From the NCBI GenBank assembly GCA_945871625.1, contig CAMBWL010000026.1:1-10052 (forward strand): 10,052 nucleotides of DNA, read 5' to 3'. The DNA comes from Bifidobacterium breve. Its GTDB lineage: Bacteria > Actinomycetota > Acidimicrobiia > Acidimicrobiales > Ilumatobacteraceae. Below, piece by piece: positions 1-6,896 of this stretch; position 1 is the stretch's first letter; every line of letters begins with the position of its first letter. The notes under the pieces were generated by a model that had not been told where the DNA came from, made no database searches, and saw only the letters and a list, made by a program, of their open reading frames with translations. A program made the translations under genes and the position numbers.

Positions 1-881
1 TCTACTTCGGCACACCTGAGATCGCGGTGGCACCACTCGAAGCCTTGGTCGCAAGTGGTTGCGACGTTCGACTAGTCGTCACCCGACCTGATGTTCGTCG
101 CGGTCGAGGAACCAAAACCACCGCCAGCCCCGTAAAAATTGCCGCACAAAGATTGGGTATCGCCGTTTCACATTCGCCAAATGATGCGATCGCCTTGGCG
201 CAACAAGATCAGAACCTACTCGGTGTAGTTGTGGCTTACGGAGAACTGTTCAAGTCGGACCTATTGAGTGCCGTGCCGTTGGTAAACGTGCATTTTTCGT
301 TGTTACCACGCTGGCGTGGAGCCGCACCAGTTGAGCGGGCGATATTGGCGGGGGATACGAAAACCGGGGTGTGCATCATGCGAGTGGTTGAAAAACTTGA
401 TGAGGGTGAGGTCTTTGCGCGCGACGAAGTTCAGATCGACGAGATGGATGACGCAGATTCACTCAGACTGAAACTGAATGCTGTGGCGATCAAATTGTTG
501 TTGTTCACGGTAAAAAACGGTTGTCGAGACGGAGTCGAACAAAGCGGCGAAGTTGCGTATGCAAAAAAAATTACGACAAATGACCTGCAAATAAATTGGC
601 AGACACCGGCGATTCAAGTAGTTCGCCAAGTGCGAATTGGGGGCGCATTCGCCACGATTAACCGCAAGCGGTTGAAGATTGCGCGCGCCAAGGTGTCATC
701 AATTCAGACATTGGGCAAACTGCCCGGACAAATTTGCGATTTGACGAACTTGAGTTGTGTCGTGGCAACCACAGATGGTGCGGTTTCGCTAATTGAAGTT
801 CAACCTGAAGGCAAAGCAATCATGAAGGTCGAAGAGTGGATGAACGGTGCTCGGCTTAGCGAGCAATCAAGGTTTGAATGA
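1..881 (+). CDS. fmt: Methionyl-tRNA formyltransferase, 5'-truncated
   Basis: Transfers a formyl group from 10-formyltetrahydrofolate to Met-tRNAfMet in the cytoplasm, making the initiator tRNA. The reading frame is open from base 3 and begins YFGTPEIAVAPLEAL, which matches the start of the family just after the initiator Met, so only a few codons lie outside the window; the GTG at 27 is internal. The catalytic Asn and His lie in NVHFSLLPRWRGAAP (bases about 285-330) and the catalytic Asp in EKLDEGEVF. Spacing from Asn to Asp is 38 residues, as in the E. coli enzyme (N106, H108, D144). The C-terminal tRNA-binding domain follows from about base 580 (INWQTPAIQVVRQVRIGGAF). The gene ends in TGA, 9 bases from the end of the convergent DUF1844 gene. 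Identification is firm; upstream neighbours cannot be seen. Confidence 0.96.
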   Translation, partial: YFGTPEIAVAPLEALVASGCDVRLVVTRPDVRRGRGTKTTASPVKIAAQRLGIAVSHSPNDAIALAQQDQNLLGVVVAYGELFKSDLLSAVPLVNVHFSLLPRWRGAAPVERAILAGDTKTGVCIMRVVEKLDEGEVFARDEVQIDEMDDADSLRLKLNAVAIKLLLFTVKNGCRDGVEQSGEVAYAKKITTNDLQINWQTPAIQVVRQVRIGGAFATINRKRLKIARAKVSSIQTLGKLPGQICDLTNLSCVVATTDGAVSLIEVQPEGKAIMKVEEWMNGARLSEQSRFE

Positions 882-890
882 TATATTTGA

Positions 891-1205
891 CTATTCAGAT
901 TGTTCTGGGCTGGTTAGTTTGACGTATACCAAGCGGATGTTGGCGAGGGCGTCTTTGAAAGTGCCGTGGTCGGCGCCGAGCCGAGTGCCAAGATTGTCGA
1001 CGATTGCAGCAAGTGCATCAATTGCCAGGCGAGCGTCATCAAATCTTGGTGGGTTCGCACCCAAATGGATCGCAGCCAATTCGTATAGACCGACGACATG
1101 ATTAGCCACCACAACGCTGGCGGGTGTTTCGGCGAGACGGGCTCGCGCTTCGGCCATGACCTTTTCTTGTTCGGGGGTGGGGTTGTCAGACATTTGCGAT
1201 ACCAT
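891..1205 (-). CDS. DUF1844 family protein
   Basis: Small soluble protein of 104 residues with no signal peptide or membrane segment. After a short charged N-terminus (PTPEQEKVMAEARARLAETP), the body has the DUF1844 pattern: an alpha-helical segment with LYELAAIHLGA, then DDARLAIDALAAIVDNLGTRLG and a final helix ending IRLVYVKL. Molecular function of the family is unknown. Its position, divergent from infC, is a common actinobacterial arrangement and supports the call. Start: the ATG at 1205 has GAGG four bases upstream on the minus strand. A second ATG at 1193 (MSDNPTPEQ) would also fit the protein but would leave that GAGG 16 bases away, so the longer form is preferred. The TAG stop lies 9 bases from the fmt stop with no clear terminator between them. 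Confidence 0.85.
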   Translation of the reverse strand: MVSQMSDNPTPEQEKVMAEARARLAETPASVVVANHVVGLYELAAIHLGANPPRFDDARLAIDALAAIVDNLGTRLGADHGTFKDALANIRLVYVKLTSPEQSE

Positions 1206-1343
1206 TATGCCTCAGTAATTGTTTAGGTTAAAATCTTTTCGGTTACTACAGCAAAAGTGGAAACTAGTTTCCCACCTTGCCACAAGTTTTACGAAGTTCG
1301 AAAGTTAGAACTGCGTTGCTTAGTGCGTCTCGGTCGACTGTTC

Positions 1344-1362
1344 GCAGTGGCGTTGCCACGGC
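1344..1362 (+). other. Hairpin in infC leader
   Basis: A perfect 5-bp stem GTGGC/GCCAC with a GTT loop is extended below one A/G mismatch by GC/GC. It is enclosed by a second helix, GGTCGA at 1332-1337 with TCGACT at 1368-1373. No T-run follows, so it is not an intrinsic terminator. It may be part of a regulatory RNA fold. Confidence 0.4.
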
Positions 1363-1424
1363 TGGCCTCGACTCGCGCCTTGCAACAAAGCCAACTTTTG
1401 GGCCTCGAGTTTTATCCATTACCT

Positions 1425-1433
1425 AAGAGGAGG
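1425..1433 (+). promoter_or_regulatory. Strong Shine-Dalgarno upstream of infC
   Basis: AAGAGGAGG is the best ribosome binding site in the window. It lies 9 bases before the TTG at 1443 but 29 bases before the inferred infC start at 1463. It therefore suits the mini-ORF rather than direct initiation at infC. Confidence 0.75.
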
Positions 1434-1442
1434 CACAGCCGC

Positions 1443-1466
1443 TTGTCAAGCAGTGAACAGTCATAG
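1443..1466 (+). CDS. Possible 7-codon leader ORF coupled to infC
   Basis: TTG at 1443, placed 9 bases after AAGAGGAGG, opens a frame encoding MSSSEQS and stopping at TAG 1464-1466. That stop overlaps the inferred infC start codon in the sequence ATAG, the geometry of termination-reinitiation coupling. The same frame is open upstream to a GTG at 1257, but that longer reading has no ribosome binding site. An alternative is that MSSSEQS is the true N-terminus of IF-3, joined by a -1 shift in decoding or by a missing base in the assembly. The evidence is position only; no peptide similarity is known to me. Confidence 0.35.
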   Translation: MSSSEQS

Positions 1467-2119
1467 CACCGCCAAATAATGAACCGCGCTACAACGAGAG
1501 AATTCGAGCCAAACAGGTTCGACTTGTTGACGCAGATGGATCACAAGTTGGAGTCGTCAGTATCGAAGATGCACTTGAGCGATCACGCAGGGCCGATTTA
1601 GACCTTGTTGAAGTTGCTCCGTTAGCAGAGCCACCCGTATGCCGGATTATGGACTACGGAAAGTTCCGCTACGAAGAGGCTCAGAGACTGAAGGAGTCCC
1701 GCAAAAAAACGGTGCAGATCACGATGAAGGAAGTCAAGTTCAAGCCGAAGATTGCCAAAGGCGACTTTGACACCAAGGTGCGTCACATGCTCGAGTTTCT
1801 CGAGGAGGGCCACAAGGTGAAAGTCACTTTGCAATTCAGAGGGCGAGAAATGGCCCACCCTGAGTTGGGATCGAAAATTTTGGACGCCGTGATCGAGCAA
1901 CTCGGTCCGATCGCCAAAGTTGACACCCCCCATCGACTCGAAGGACGGAACATGTCGATGGTTCTTTCACCAGACAAAAAAGCAGCAAAGCGCCCGAATC
2001 CAAAACCAGCGGCAGCAAGACCCGCCGTCCAACCAATAAATATTTCGAATATCACAACCGAAACGGAGACACAAAATGCCAAAGATGAAAACATCCAAGA
2101 CAGCCAAGAAGCGATTTAA
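1463..2119 (+). CDS. infC: Translation initiation factor IF-3 (inferred ATA start)
   Basis: IF-3 binds the 30S subunit, keeps it apart from 50S and checks the start codon and initiator tRNA. The N-domain begins NEPRYNERIRAKQVRLVDAD and continues with DLDLVEVAPLAEPPVCRIMDYGKF, the family signature. The C-domain carries KVKVTLQFRGREMAHPELG, followed by a roughly 45-residue lysine/alanine- then acid-rich tail. The first in-frame ATG is at 1649, deep inside the conserved N-domain, so it cannot be the start. Between the in-frame TGA at 1454-1456 and NEPRYNERIR there is no ATG, GTG, TTG or CTG; the only plausible start is ATA at 1463, giving 218 residues. Near-cognate starts (AUU in E. coli) are a known feature of infC and allow IF-3 to repress its own synthesis. 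The last 44 bases overlap rpmI. Product is certain; the exact start is inferred. Confidence 0.93.
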   Translation: MAPPNNEPRYNERIRAKQVRLVDADGSQVGVVSIEDALERSRRADLDLVEVAPLAEPPVCRIMDYGKFRYEEAQRLKESRKKTVQITMKEVKFKPKIAKGDFDTKVRHMLEFLEEGHKVKVTLQFRGREMAHPELGSKILDAVIEQLGPIAKVDTPHRLEGRNMSMVLSPDKKAAKRPNPKPAAARPAVQPINISNITTETETQNAKDENIQDSQEAI

Positions 2120-2273
2120 GAAAACGGGCACGGGCAAACTTCGTCGTCAGCAGTCGATGCGCCAGCATTTGTTCGAGCACAAATCAAGCGAGCGCACGCG
2201 TCGTCTTGACGGCACGGTGGACGTGCACACCGGAGATGTGAAGCGGATCAAGCGTCTGCTTGCCGAACGGTAA
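2076..2273 (+). CDS. rpmI: 50S ribosomal protein L35
   Basis: A 65-residue basic protein of normal family length, beginning MPKMKTSKTAKKRFKKTGTGKLRR and containing the conserved HLFEHKSSERTRRLDG segment. It assembles into the large ribosomal subunit. The ATG at 2076 is preceded by GGAG with seven bases between, and this site lies inside the infC coding sequence. The gene starts 44 bases before infC ends, in a different frame, which suggests that the two are translationally linked. It is followed after 46 bases by rplT in the standard infC-rpmI-rplT operon. Confidence 0.97.
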   Translation: MPKMKTSKTAKKRFKKTGTGKLRRQQSMRQHLFEHKSSERTRRLDGTVDVHTGDVKRIKRLLAER

Positions 2274-2319
2274 GCCGAACAAAAAGTTTTTATCCAGACC
2301 TAAATGAAAGGAAACGAAG

Positions 2320-2676
2320 ATGGCCAGAGTTAAACGTGCTGTTCATGCCCGCAAAAAGCACAGGGCGATTCTTGAAAAAGCAAAGGGTTACTACGGCGAC
2401 CGCAGTCGTACATTTCGATCGGCTAACGAGCAGGTATTGCACTCGGGGCAATACGCGTTTCGTGACCGTCGTGCAAAGAAGTGCGAGTTTCGCAGTTTGT
2501 GGATTCAACGGATCAACGCTGGTTGCCGGATTCACGACATGAGCTACAGCCGCTTCATCGCAGGTTTATCTGCAGCCGGCATCACCGTGGATCGAAAGAT
2601 CCTGGCCGACCTTGCCGTGCACGACGAAAAGGCGTTCGCCAAATTAGTCGAAACCGCAAAGGGCGCGCTCGTCTGA
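2320..2676 (+). CDS. rplT: 50S ribosomal protein L20
   Basis: A 118-residue basic protein starting MARVKRAVHARKKHRAILEK, with the long N-terminal helix and KGYYGDRSRTFRSA of the family, then FRSLWIQRINAGCRIHDMSYSRFIAGL in the globular C-domain. L20 binds 23S rRNA early in 50S assembly; in some bacteria it also represses the infC-rpmI-rplT operon through its leader. The start at 2320 is supported by AAAGGAAA about six bases upstream. Length and motifs are intact. The downstream methyltransferase gene begins at or just past its TGA, so the two are probably co-transcribed. Confidence 0.97.
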   Translation: MARVKRAVHARKKHRAILEKAKGYYGDRSRTFRSANEQVLHSGQYAFRDRRAKKCEFRSLWIQRINAGCRIHDMSYSRFIAGLSAAGITVDRKILADLAVHDEKAFAKLVETAKGALV

Positions 2677-2681
2677 GTCTT

Positions 2682-3440
2682 TTGCCACTCGCGTTCACGA
2701 GCAATCGGGTTCAGCGATTGCGCAGACTTGTAAGCGATAAATCAGAGCGAGCGCAAGAAAAGGCGTTCGTCGTCGAGGGTGCCACGCTGATTGACGAAGC
2801 AATTCGTGCAGGATGGCGGATCGAATCACAGTTTGTTGCGCCGGGCGCCGTTGCATGTTCGGGTGCGGGTAGTGCGGTCAATGATTTGGCAGCAGGCGTA
2901 ATGGAGCGAGTCGCATCGACGGCGACACCTCAACCGGTGATTGCGATCGCGCTGAAGCAAGATCGCGACCTCAACGAATTGAAAACAAACGAAAGTGCTT
3001 GGGTCGTAGTGGCCGACAAGATTTCTGACCCAGGAAATTTGGGCACGATATTGCGCTCTGCTGAAGCGGCAGGTGCGAGTGGGGTGTTGCTGACAACCGG
3101 CACCGTGGACGCATTCAGTCCGAAGGTCGTGCGGGCTTCAGCGGGCGCGATCTTTAATATTCCCGTATATGAATCGGTGAATCTTGATCAAATCGGTGAA
3201 CTTGGGTTCAAACTCTGGGGTTCTTCGAGCCATCAGCTTGAAAAGTCGATTGATTTTGCGCAAGCCGATCTTTCGGGGCGAGTGGCAATCGTTTTGGGCA
3301 ACGAGTCACACGGACTTTCGCTCAACACCAATCTGGATGGATGGCTGACGATTGCGCATGCCGGACGCAGTGAAAGCCTCAACGTAGCGATGGCCGCGAC
3401 GTTGTTGTGTTTTGAAGCGAAGCGTCAACACGATAAGTAG
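2682..3440 (+). CDS. TrmH/SpoU-family RNA 2'-O-methyltransferase
   Basis: SPOUT-fold enzyme expected to methylate a ribose 2'-OH in rRNA or tRNA using S-adenosylmethionine. From the TTG at 2682 it is 252 residues. The N-terminal part (EKAFVVEGATLIDEAIRAGW, about residues 27-45) is the L30e-like substrate-binding domain. The three SPOUT motifs follow: DPGNLGTILRSAEAAG (about 117-131), VLGNESHGLS (204-213) and SESLNVAMAATLL (230-242), with the catalytic Arg in the first and the knot-forming SLNV in the last. There is no ATG or GTG at the start: TTG 2682 is chosen, but CTG at 2673 overlaps the rplT stop as CTGA and has AAAGGG nine bases upstream. The open frame running further back inside rplT does not look like this family. 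A homologue follows rplT in mycobacteria (tsnR). The exact modified nucleotide cannot be deduced. Confidence 0.9.
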   Translation: MPLAFTSNRVQRLRRLVSDKSERAQEKAFVVEGATLIDEAIRAGWRIESQFVAPGAVACSGAGSAVNDLAAGVMERVASTATPQPVIAIALKQDRDLNELKTNESAWVVVADKISDPGNLGTILRSAEAAGASGVLLTTGTVDAFSPKVVRASAGAIFNIPVYESVNLDQIGELGFKLWGSSSHQLEKSIDFAQADLSGRVAIVLGNESHGLSLNTNLDGWLTIAHAGRSESLNVAMAATLLCFEAKRQHDK

Positions 3441-3445
3441 CCCCA

Positions 3446-3457
3446 GCCAGAACTGGC
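3446..3457. repeat. Short inverted repeat before pheS
   Basis: GCCAGAACTGGC is a perfect 12-base inverted repeat in the 39-base gap between the methyltransferase and pheS. Any stem is at most 4-5 bp and no T-run follows, so it is not a convincing terminator. No other element is visible in this gap. Confidence 0.25.
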
Positions 3458-3479
3458 GGACGACTAAAGTTAGATAACG

Positions 3480-4508
3480 ATGTCTGAGCAAAACACGGTC
3501 GGTGCAATCAGCCAGGCAATCGAGACGGCCCGTGACTCAGCGTTGCAAGCGATCAAAAGCGCCTCAGACTTGGATGCTTTGCGGGCTCTGGGGGTCGAAC
3601 TAAACAAGAAAGAAAGCCAGCTCAACAGTTTTAAAAGCGACATGGGCAAACTCTCGTCGGTCGAAGATAAGCGCACAATCGGTCAGCTTTTGAACGCCGC
3701 CGCGACACTGATTTCGACGGCGATTGAGACGCGCACTGGCGAATTTACCGAACTTGAAATTTCTAATCGCATCGCTCGTGAATCTCTTGACCTGACCGAG
3801 TTACTTACTCAACGTCGGCGTGGACACAGCCACATCGTGACCCAGGCAACGCAAAGACTCGAGGATGTATTCGTCGGTCTCGGTTTTCAGATCGCCGAAG
3901 GTCCTGAGGTTGAAACCGATTTCAACAATTTTGAGGCGTTGAATATGCCCAAATCGCACCCCGCGCGTTCTGAATTTGACACTATGTTCCTTGAATATGG
4001 CGAGCCAGGTTCAGTTTTGTTGCGTACCCATACGTCGCCCGTACAAATTCGCGTGATGAAATCTTGGAAGCCACCGATTTATGCGATCATGCCAGGTCGT
4101 GTTTTTCGCCGTGACACGCCAGATGCCACGCACATGCCGGTGTTCCATCAAATTGAAGGTTTGGTCGTCGATCGTGGCATAACTTTCGCCCATCTGGCCG
4201 GAACAATCGAAGCGTTCACGAAAGCATTTTTTGGCGACGACTTTTCTAGTCGCCTGCGCCCGTCGTTTTTTCCGTTCACTGAGCCGAGTGCCGAGTTTGA
4301 TATTCGTCGTGCCGACGGTGAGTGGATAGAACTGGGCGGCTGCGGCATGGTGCACCCGAATGTTTTGCGCAGCGGGGGCATCGACCCTGAAGAATTCACC
4401 GGTTTTGCATTCGGATTCGGCATCGATCGGATGGCCAAAGAGCGTCACAAGGTCGGGGACATACGTGAGATGTATACGAACGACCTGCGATTCTTGAGGC
4501 AGTTCTAG
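3480..4508 (+). CDS. pheS: Phenylalanine--tRNA ligase alpha subunit
   Basis: Catalytic subunit of the (alpha-beta)2 enzyme that charges tRNA-Phe. At 342 residues it has normal bacterial length. Residues 1-100 form the predicted coiled-coil tRNA-binding arm. Class II synthetase motifs are intact: motif 1 region around GPEVETDFNNFEALNMP (141-157), LRTHTSPVQI (181-190), motif 2 GRVFRRDTPDATHMPVFHQIEG (206-227), the Phe-pocket segment FPFTEPSAEFDI (264-275), and motif 3 GFGIDRMAKERH (312-323). The ATG at 3480 has only a weak upstream purine stretch. The TAG stop shares its last base with the GTG start of pheT, indicating coupled translation and equal subunit supply. No attenuator-like leader peptide or T-box is visible in the short upstream gap. 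Confidence 0.97.
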   Translation: MSEQNTVGAISQAIETARDSALQAIKSASDLDALRALGVELNKKESQLNSFKSDMGKLSSVEDKRTIGQLLNAAATLISTAIETRTGEFTELEISNRIARESLDLTELLTQRRRGHSHIVTQATQRLEDVFVGLGFQIAEGPEVETDFNNFEALNMPKSHPARSEFDTMFLEYGEPGSVLLRTHTSPVQIRVMKSWKPPIYAIMPGRVFRRDTPDATHMPVFHQIEGLVVDRGITFAHLAGTIEAFTKAFFGDDFSSRLRPSFFPFTEPSAEFDIRRADGEWIELGGCGMVHPNVLRSGGIDPEEFTGFAFGFGIDRMAKERHKVGDIREMYTNDLRFLRQF

Positions 4509-6883
4509 TGAAGATTCTCAACTCGTGGTTGAACGATTTCGGTGTGTTCGGCACGAATGTCGAGAAACTTTCGACAGCGATGACAAGCCTGGGTTTGGCT
4601 GTCGAGTCGGTGACTCAAGTTGACACGCCAATCAAGGGCGTGGTTGTTGCGAAAGTTTTGCGAACCGAGCGTCACCCTGATGCGGCGAAAGTACATCGTG
4701 TCTATGTCGATGCAGGCGATGGCAAAGAGTTGCATGTGTGGTGTGGGGCGTTCAACATGAAACCCGGCGACCTGATTCCGCTGGCGACCCTGGGTACGAC
4801 CATGCCAGACGGACGACTTATCACCCCGCGCGGGATACTCGGTATCGAAAGTCATGGAATGCTTTGTTCTGGAATCGAGTTGGGATTGACGACCGATGCT
4901 GACGGCATTTTGATTTTGCCAAAAAATTTAAAACTCGGGAAAGATGTTTTCTCCGCGCTCGATATCAAGAGCGACTGTGTTTTTGATCTGGATGTGACGC
5001 GCAATCGACCCGACTGCAACGGTTACCTCGGTGTTGCTCGCGATCTTGGTGCCAACTTGCGAATCAAAATCGCTGCGCCGATGGGTGACAAAGTCAAAAA
5101 AGGTGCGGCCCGCACAATCAAGGTGACAATCGCTGACAAAAAGCGTTGCGCCCGATACAACATGACAGTTATGTCTGGCGTCGTCGTCGGTGACTCACCG
5201 AATTGGATAGCGCGACGTCTGACAAATTGTGGCATGCGACCGATCAACAATGTCGTCGATGCGTCGAATATGGTGATGCTTGAATTGAACCAACCGACCC
5301 ACGCCTTCGATGCCGAAAAAATAAACAATGGTTTCAAGATTCGTTGTGCTCGCTCTGGTGAAACACTGGTGACGCTCGACGGTCAGACTCGAGCACTTGA
5401 AACGACCGACCTTTTGATCTGCGACGGTAAAGACAACCCGATTGGGTTGGCCGGCGTGATGGGTGGCGCCGCAACTGAAATCAGCGGGCAAACACAAACC
5501 GTGGCACTCGAAACCGCGTGGTTTGAGGGCTCGGGTATCGCTCGAACCGCAACACGGCTCGGTTTGCGATCCGAAGCGTCGATGCGTTTTGAGCGAGGAG
5601 TCGACCCGCATGGTGTCGATCACGCGGTGAGCCGCTTCGCCTTTTTGTTGCGCGAGTCTTGCCCGAATTTGGTCGTGCATAGCGGTGCAAGCGACGTAAA
5701 AGAAAAATCGCTGCCTGCAAAACAAAGAGTCGTGGCGTTACGAGTTGCGCAACTGAATCGCGTCTTGGGTACGAAGCTCACGACAAAAGATATATCCGTG
5801 ATCTTGGCCAGAATCGGCTTTGCAACCAAGTCGGTTTCAGGTGCGAAAACACCAAGTTTGAAGATCGCGGTGCCTTCGTGGCGGCCCGATTGCGAATCAG
5901 AGATCGATCTTGTCGAAGAAGTTGCCCGACATTACGGGTACGACCAACTTGGCAAAGTCGTCCCACAGTCCACGATGCACGGTCGACTGTCGCCGCTGCA
6001 GCAACGGCGCCGAGATCTTCGGGACGTGGTGCTGAGCATGGGTCTGAGCGAGGCGATGCCGAACCCATTTTTGGCCCCGGGCGATTTGACAAAGACTGGG
6101 TTGACCGAGGACAACGCGATTCTGTTGGCGAACCCCTTGGTGTTCGAAGAAAGCATTTTGCGCACTTCGTTACGACCCGGTTTGCTGAAGGCAATCGGCT
6201 ACAACATTTCACATCGAGCAGCCAACATTCTGCTGTTCGAATTGGGTCATGTCTACCCGTCGGGCACGGCTGAATCTGTTGATGGTTTGCCGGATGAGTA
6301 TGAATCGTTGTGTCTCGTCGCCGTCGGCGAGACGAGCGCGCTCGCACTTGATTGGTGGAGTCAGTTGTCGAGCGTCATGAATTTCGGTGCGCAACTAGAT
6401 CAGGGCAGCGTCGAGCCTGGTTTCCACCCCAAGCGCAGCGCCACTTTGCGTCGGGGCAAACAAATTTTGGGTTGTGTCGGCGAAATTGATCCCCGAGTAT
6501 TGGCAAAAAATCAAATCAATGCGACCGTTGCTTGTTTGGAACTTAACCTCTCGGTGTTGTTGTCTGAAACACCTCGAGTGGCCAACGCCAAGCCAGTGAG
6601 TCGCTTTCCAAGAAGCGATTTCGACTTGGCATTCGCGGTGCCGAACAGTCAAACTGCCGGGGCAGTGATGAAGGCGTTGCGTCAAGCGGGTGGCGTTGAA
6701 CTAGTCGTTCTAGAACTATTTGACGTTTATCGTGGTGCGGGTCTTGCTGATGATTCGCGCAGTTTGACTTTCAGATTGTGTTTGCAGGCCAGCGACCGCA
6801 CTTTGACCGACGCCGAAGTAACCACAATTCGCCAACGGTGTTTAGACGCAGCAGCAAAACTTGGCGCGCGACTGCGCGACTGA
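4508..6883 (+). CDS. pheT: Phenylalanine--tRNA ligase beta subunit
   Basis: Partner of PheS; it binds tRNA-Phe and edits mischarged Tyr-tRNA. The 791-residue product has the full domain set. It opens MKILNSWLNDFG. The EMAP-type tRNA-binding OB fold is at about 40-150 (KGVVVAKVLRTERHPDAAKVH through GMLCSGIELGL). The B3/B4 editing domain is at about 205-390, with RPINNVVDASNMVMLELNQP, HAFD and GLAGVMGG. The B5 domain spans roughly 405-480, then the catalytic-like fold. The C-terminal ferredoxin-like anticodon-binding domain begins near RFPRSDFDLAF and ends at LRD. The start is GTG at 4508, in the overlap TAGTG with pheS. No truncation or frameshift is seen. The next gene, tag, follows after 13 bases. 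Confidence 0.97.
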   Translation: MKILNSWLNDFGVFGTNVEKLSTAMTSLGLAVESVTQVDTPIKGVVVAKVLRTERHPDAAKVHRVYVDAGDGKELHVWCGAFNMKPGDLIPLATLGTTMPDGRLITPRGILGIESHGMLCSGIELGLTTDADGILILPKNLKLGKDVFSALDIKSDCVFDLDVTRNRPDCNGYLGVARDLGANLRIKIAAPMGDKVKKGAARTIKVTIADKKRCARYNMTVMSGVVVGDSPNWIARRLTNCGMRPINNVVDASNMVMLELNQPTHAFDAEKINNGFKIRCARSGETLVTLDGQTRALETTDLLICDGKDNPIGLAGVMGGAATEISGQTQTVALETAWFEGSGIARTATRLGLRSEASMRFERGVDPHGVDHAVSRFAFLLRESCPNLVVHSGASDVKEKSLPAKQRVVALRVAQLNRVLGTKLTTKDISVILARIGFATKSVSGAKTPSLKIAVPSWRPDCESEIDLVEEVARHYGYDQLGKVVPQSTMHGRLSPLQQRRRDLRDVVLSMGLSEAMPNPFLAPGDLTKTGLTEDNAILLANPLVFEESILRTSLRPGLLKAIGYNISHRAANILLFELGHVYPSGTAESVDGLPDEYESLCLVAVGETSALALDWWSQLSSVMNFGAQLDQGSVEPGFHPKRSATLRRGKQILGCVGEIDPRVLAKNQINATVACLELNLSVLLSETPRVANAKPVSRFPRSDFDLAFAVPNSQTAGAVMKALRQAGGVELVVLELFDVYRGAGLADDSRSLTFRLCLQASDRTLTDAEVTTIRQRCLDAAAKLGARLRD

Positions 6884-6896
6884 TTCAACTCTTTTG

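Larger units (their letters stand above)
1206..1462 (+). promoter_or_regulatory. Divergent promoter region and infC leader
   Basis: This 257-base stretch separates the DUF1844 start from infC and contains no recognisable gene. Its first 40 bases are AT-rich. TAAAAT at 1229-1234 is one mismatch from a -10 box but has no convincing -35 partner, so promoter placement is tentative. The remainder can fold: GTGGAAA at 1257-1263 can pair with TTT/CCAC ending at 1275; GTGGC (1347-1351) pairs with GCCAC (1355-1359), extended past one mismatch by GC/GC; and GGTCGA (1332-1337) pairs with TCGACT (1368-1373) to enclose that hairpin. The octamer GGCCTCGA occurs twice (1364-1371, 1401-1408). A strong purine-rich ribosome binding site ends the region. 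This suggests a structured 5' leader controlling the infC-rpmI-rplT operon. No known leader family is claimed. Confidence 0.5.

Noticed and set aside
1257..1466. 69-codon plus-strand frame from GTG in the infC leader
   Set aside because: No ribosome binding site at the GTG, no recognisable protein family and it runs through the structured leader. Only its last seven codons, from TTG 1443, have a well-placed binding site.
2281..2292. AAAAAGTTTTT between rpmI and rplT as a possible terminator
   Set aside because: The arms are adjacent A and T runs with no loop or GC-rich stem, and the operon continues into rplT.
2481..2681. N-terminal extension of the methyltransferase frame into rplT
   Set aside because: The 67 codons overlap rplT almost completely and do not resemble any part of the TrmH family; the family homology begins close to TTG 2682.
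5195..5725. 176-codon minus-strand frame opposite pheT
   Set aside because: Opposite the conserved B3/B4 editing domain, with no recognisable motif or ribosome binding site.
5778..6347. 189-codon minus-strand frame opposite pheT
   Set aside because: Arg/Ser/Pro-rich low-complexity translation opposite the intact PheT B5 and core domains; a shadow frame.
6707..6716. GTTCTAGAAC palindrome in pheT
   Set aside because: A 10-base palindrome within coding sequence, with no partner sites or flanking repeats; expected by chance.
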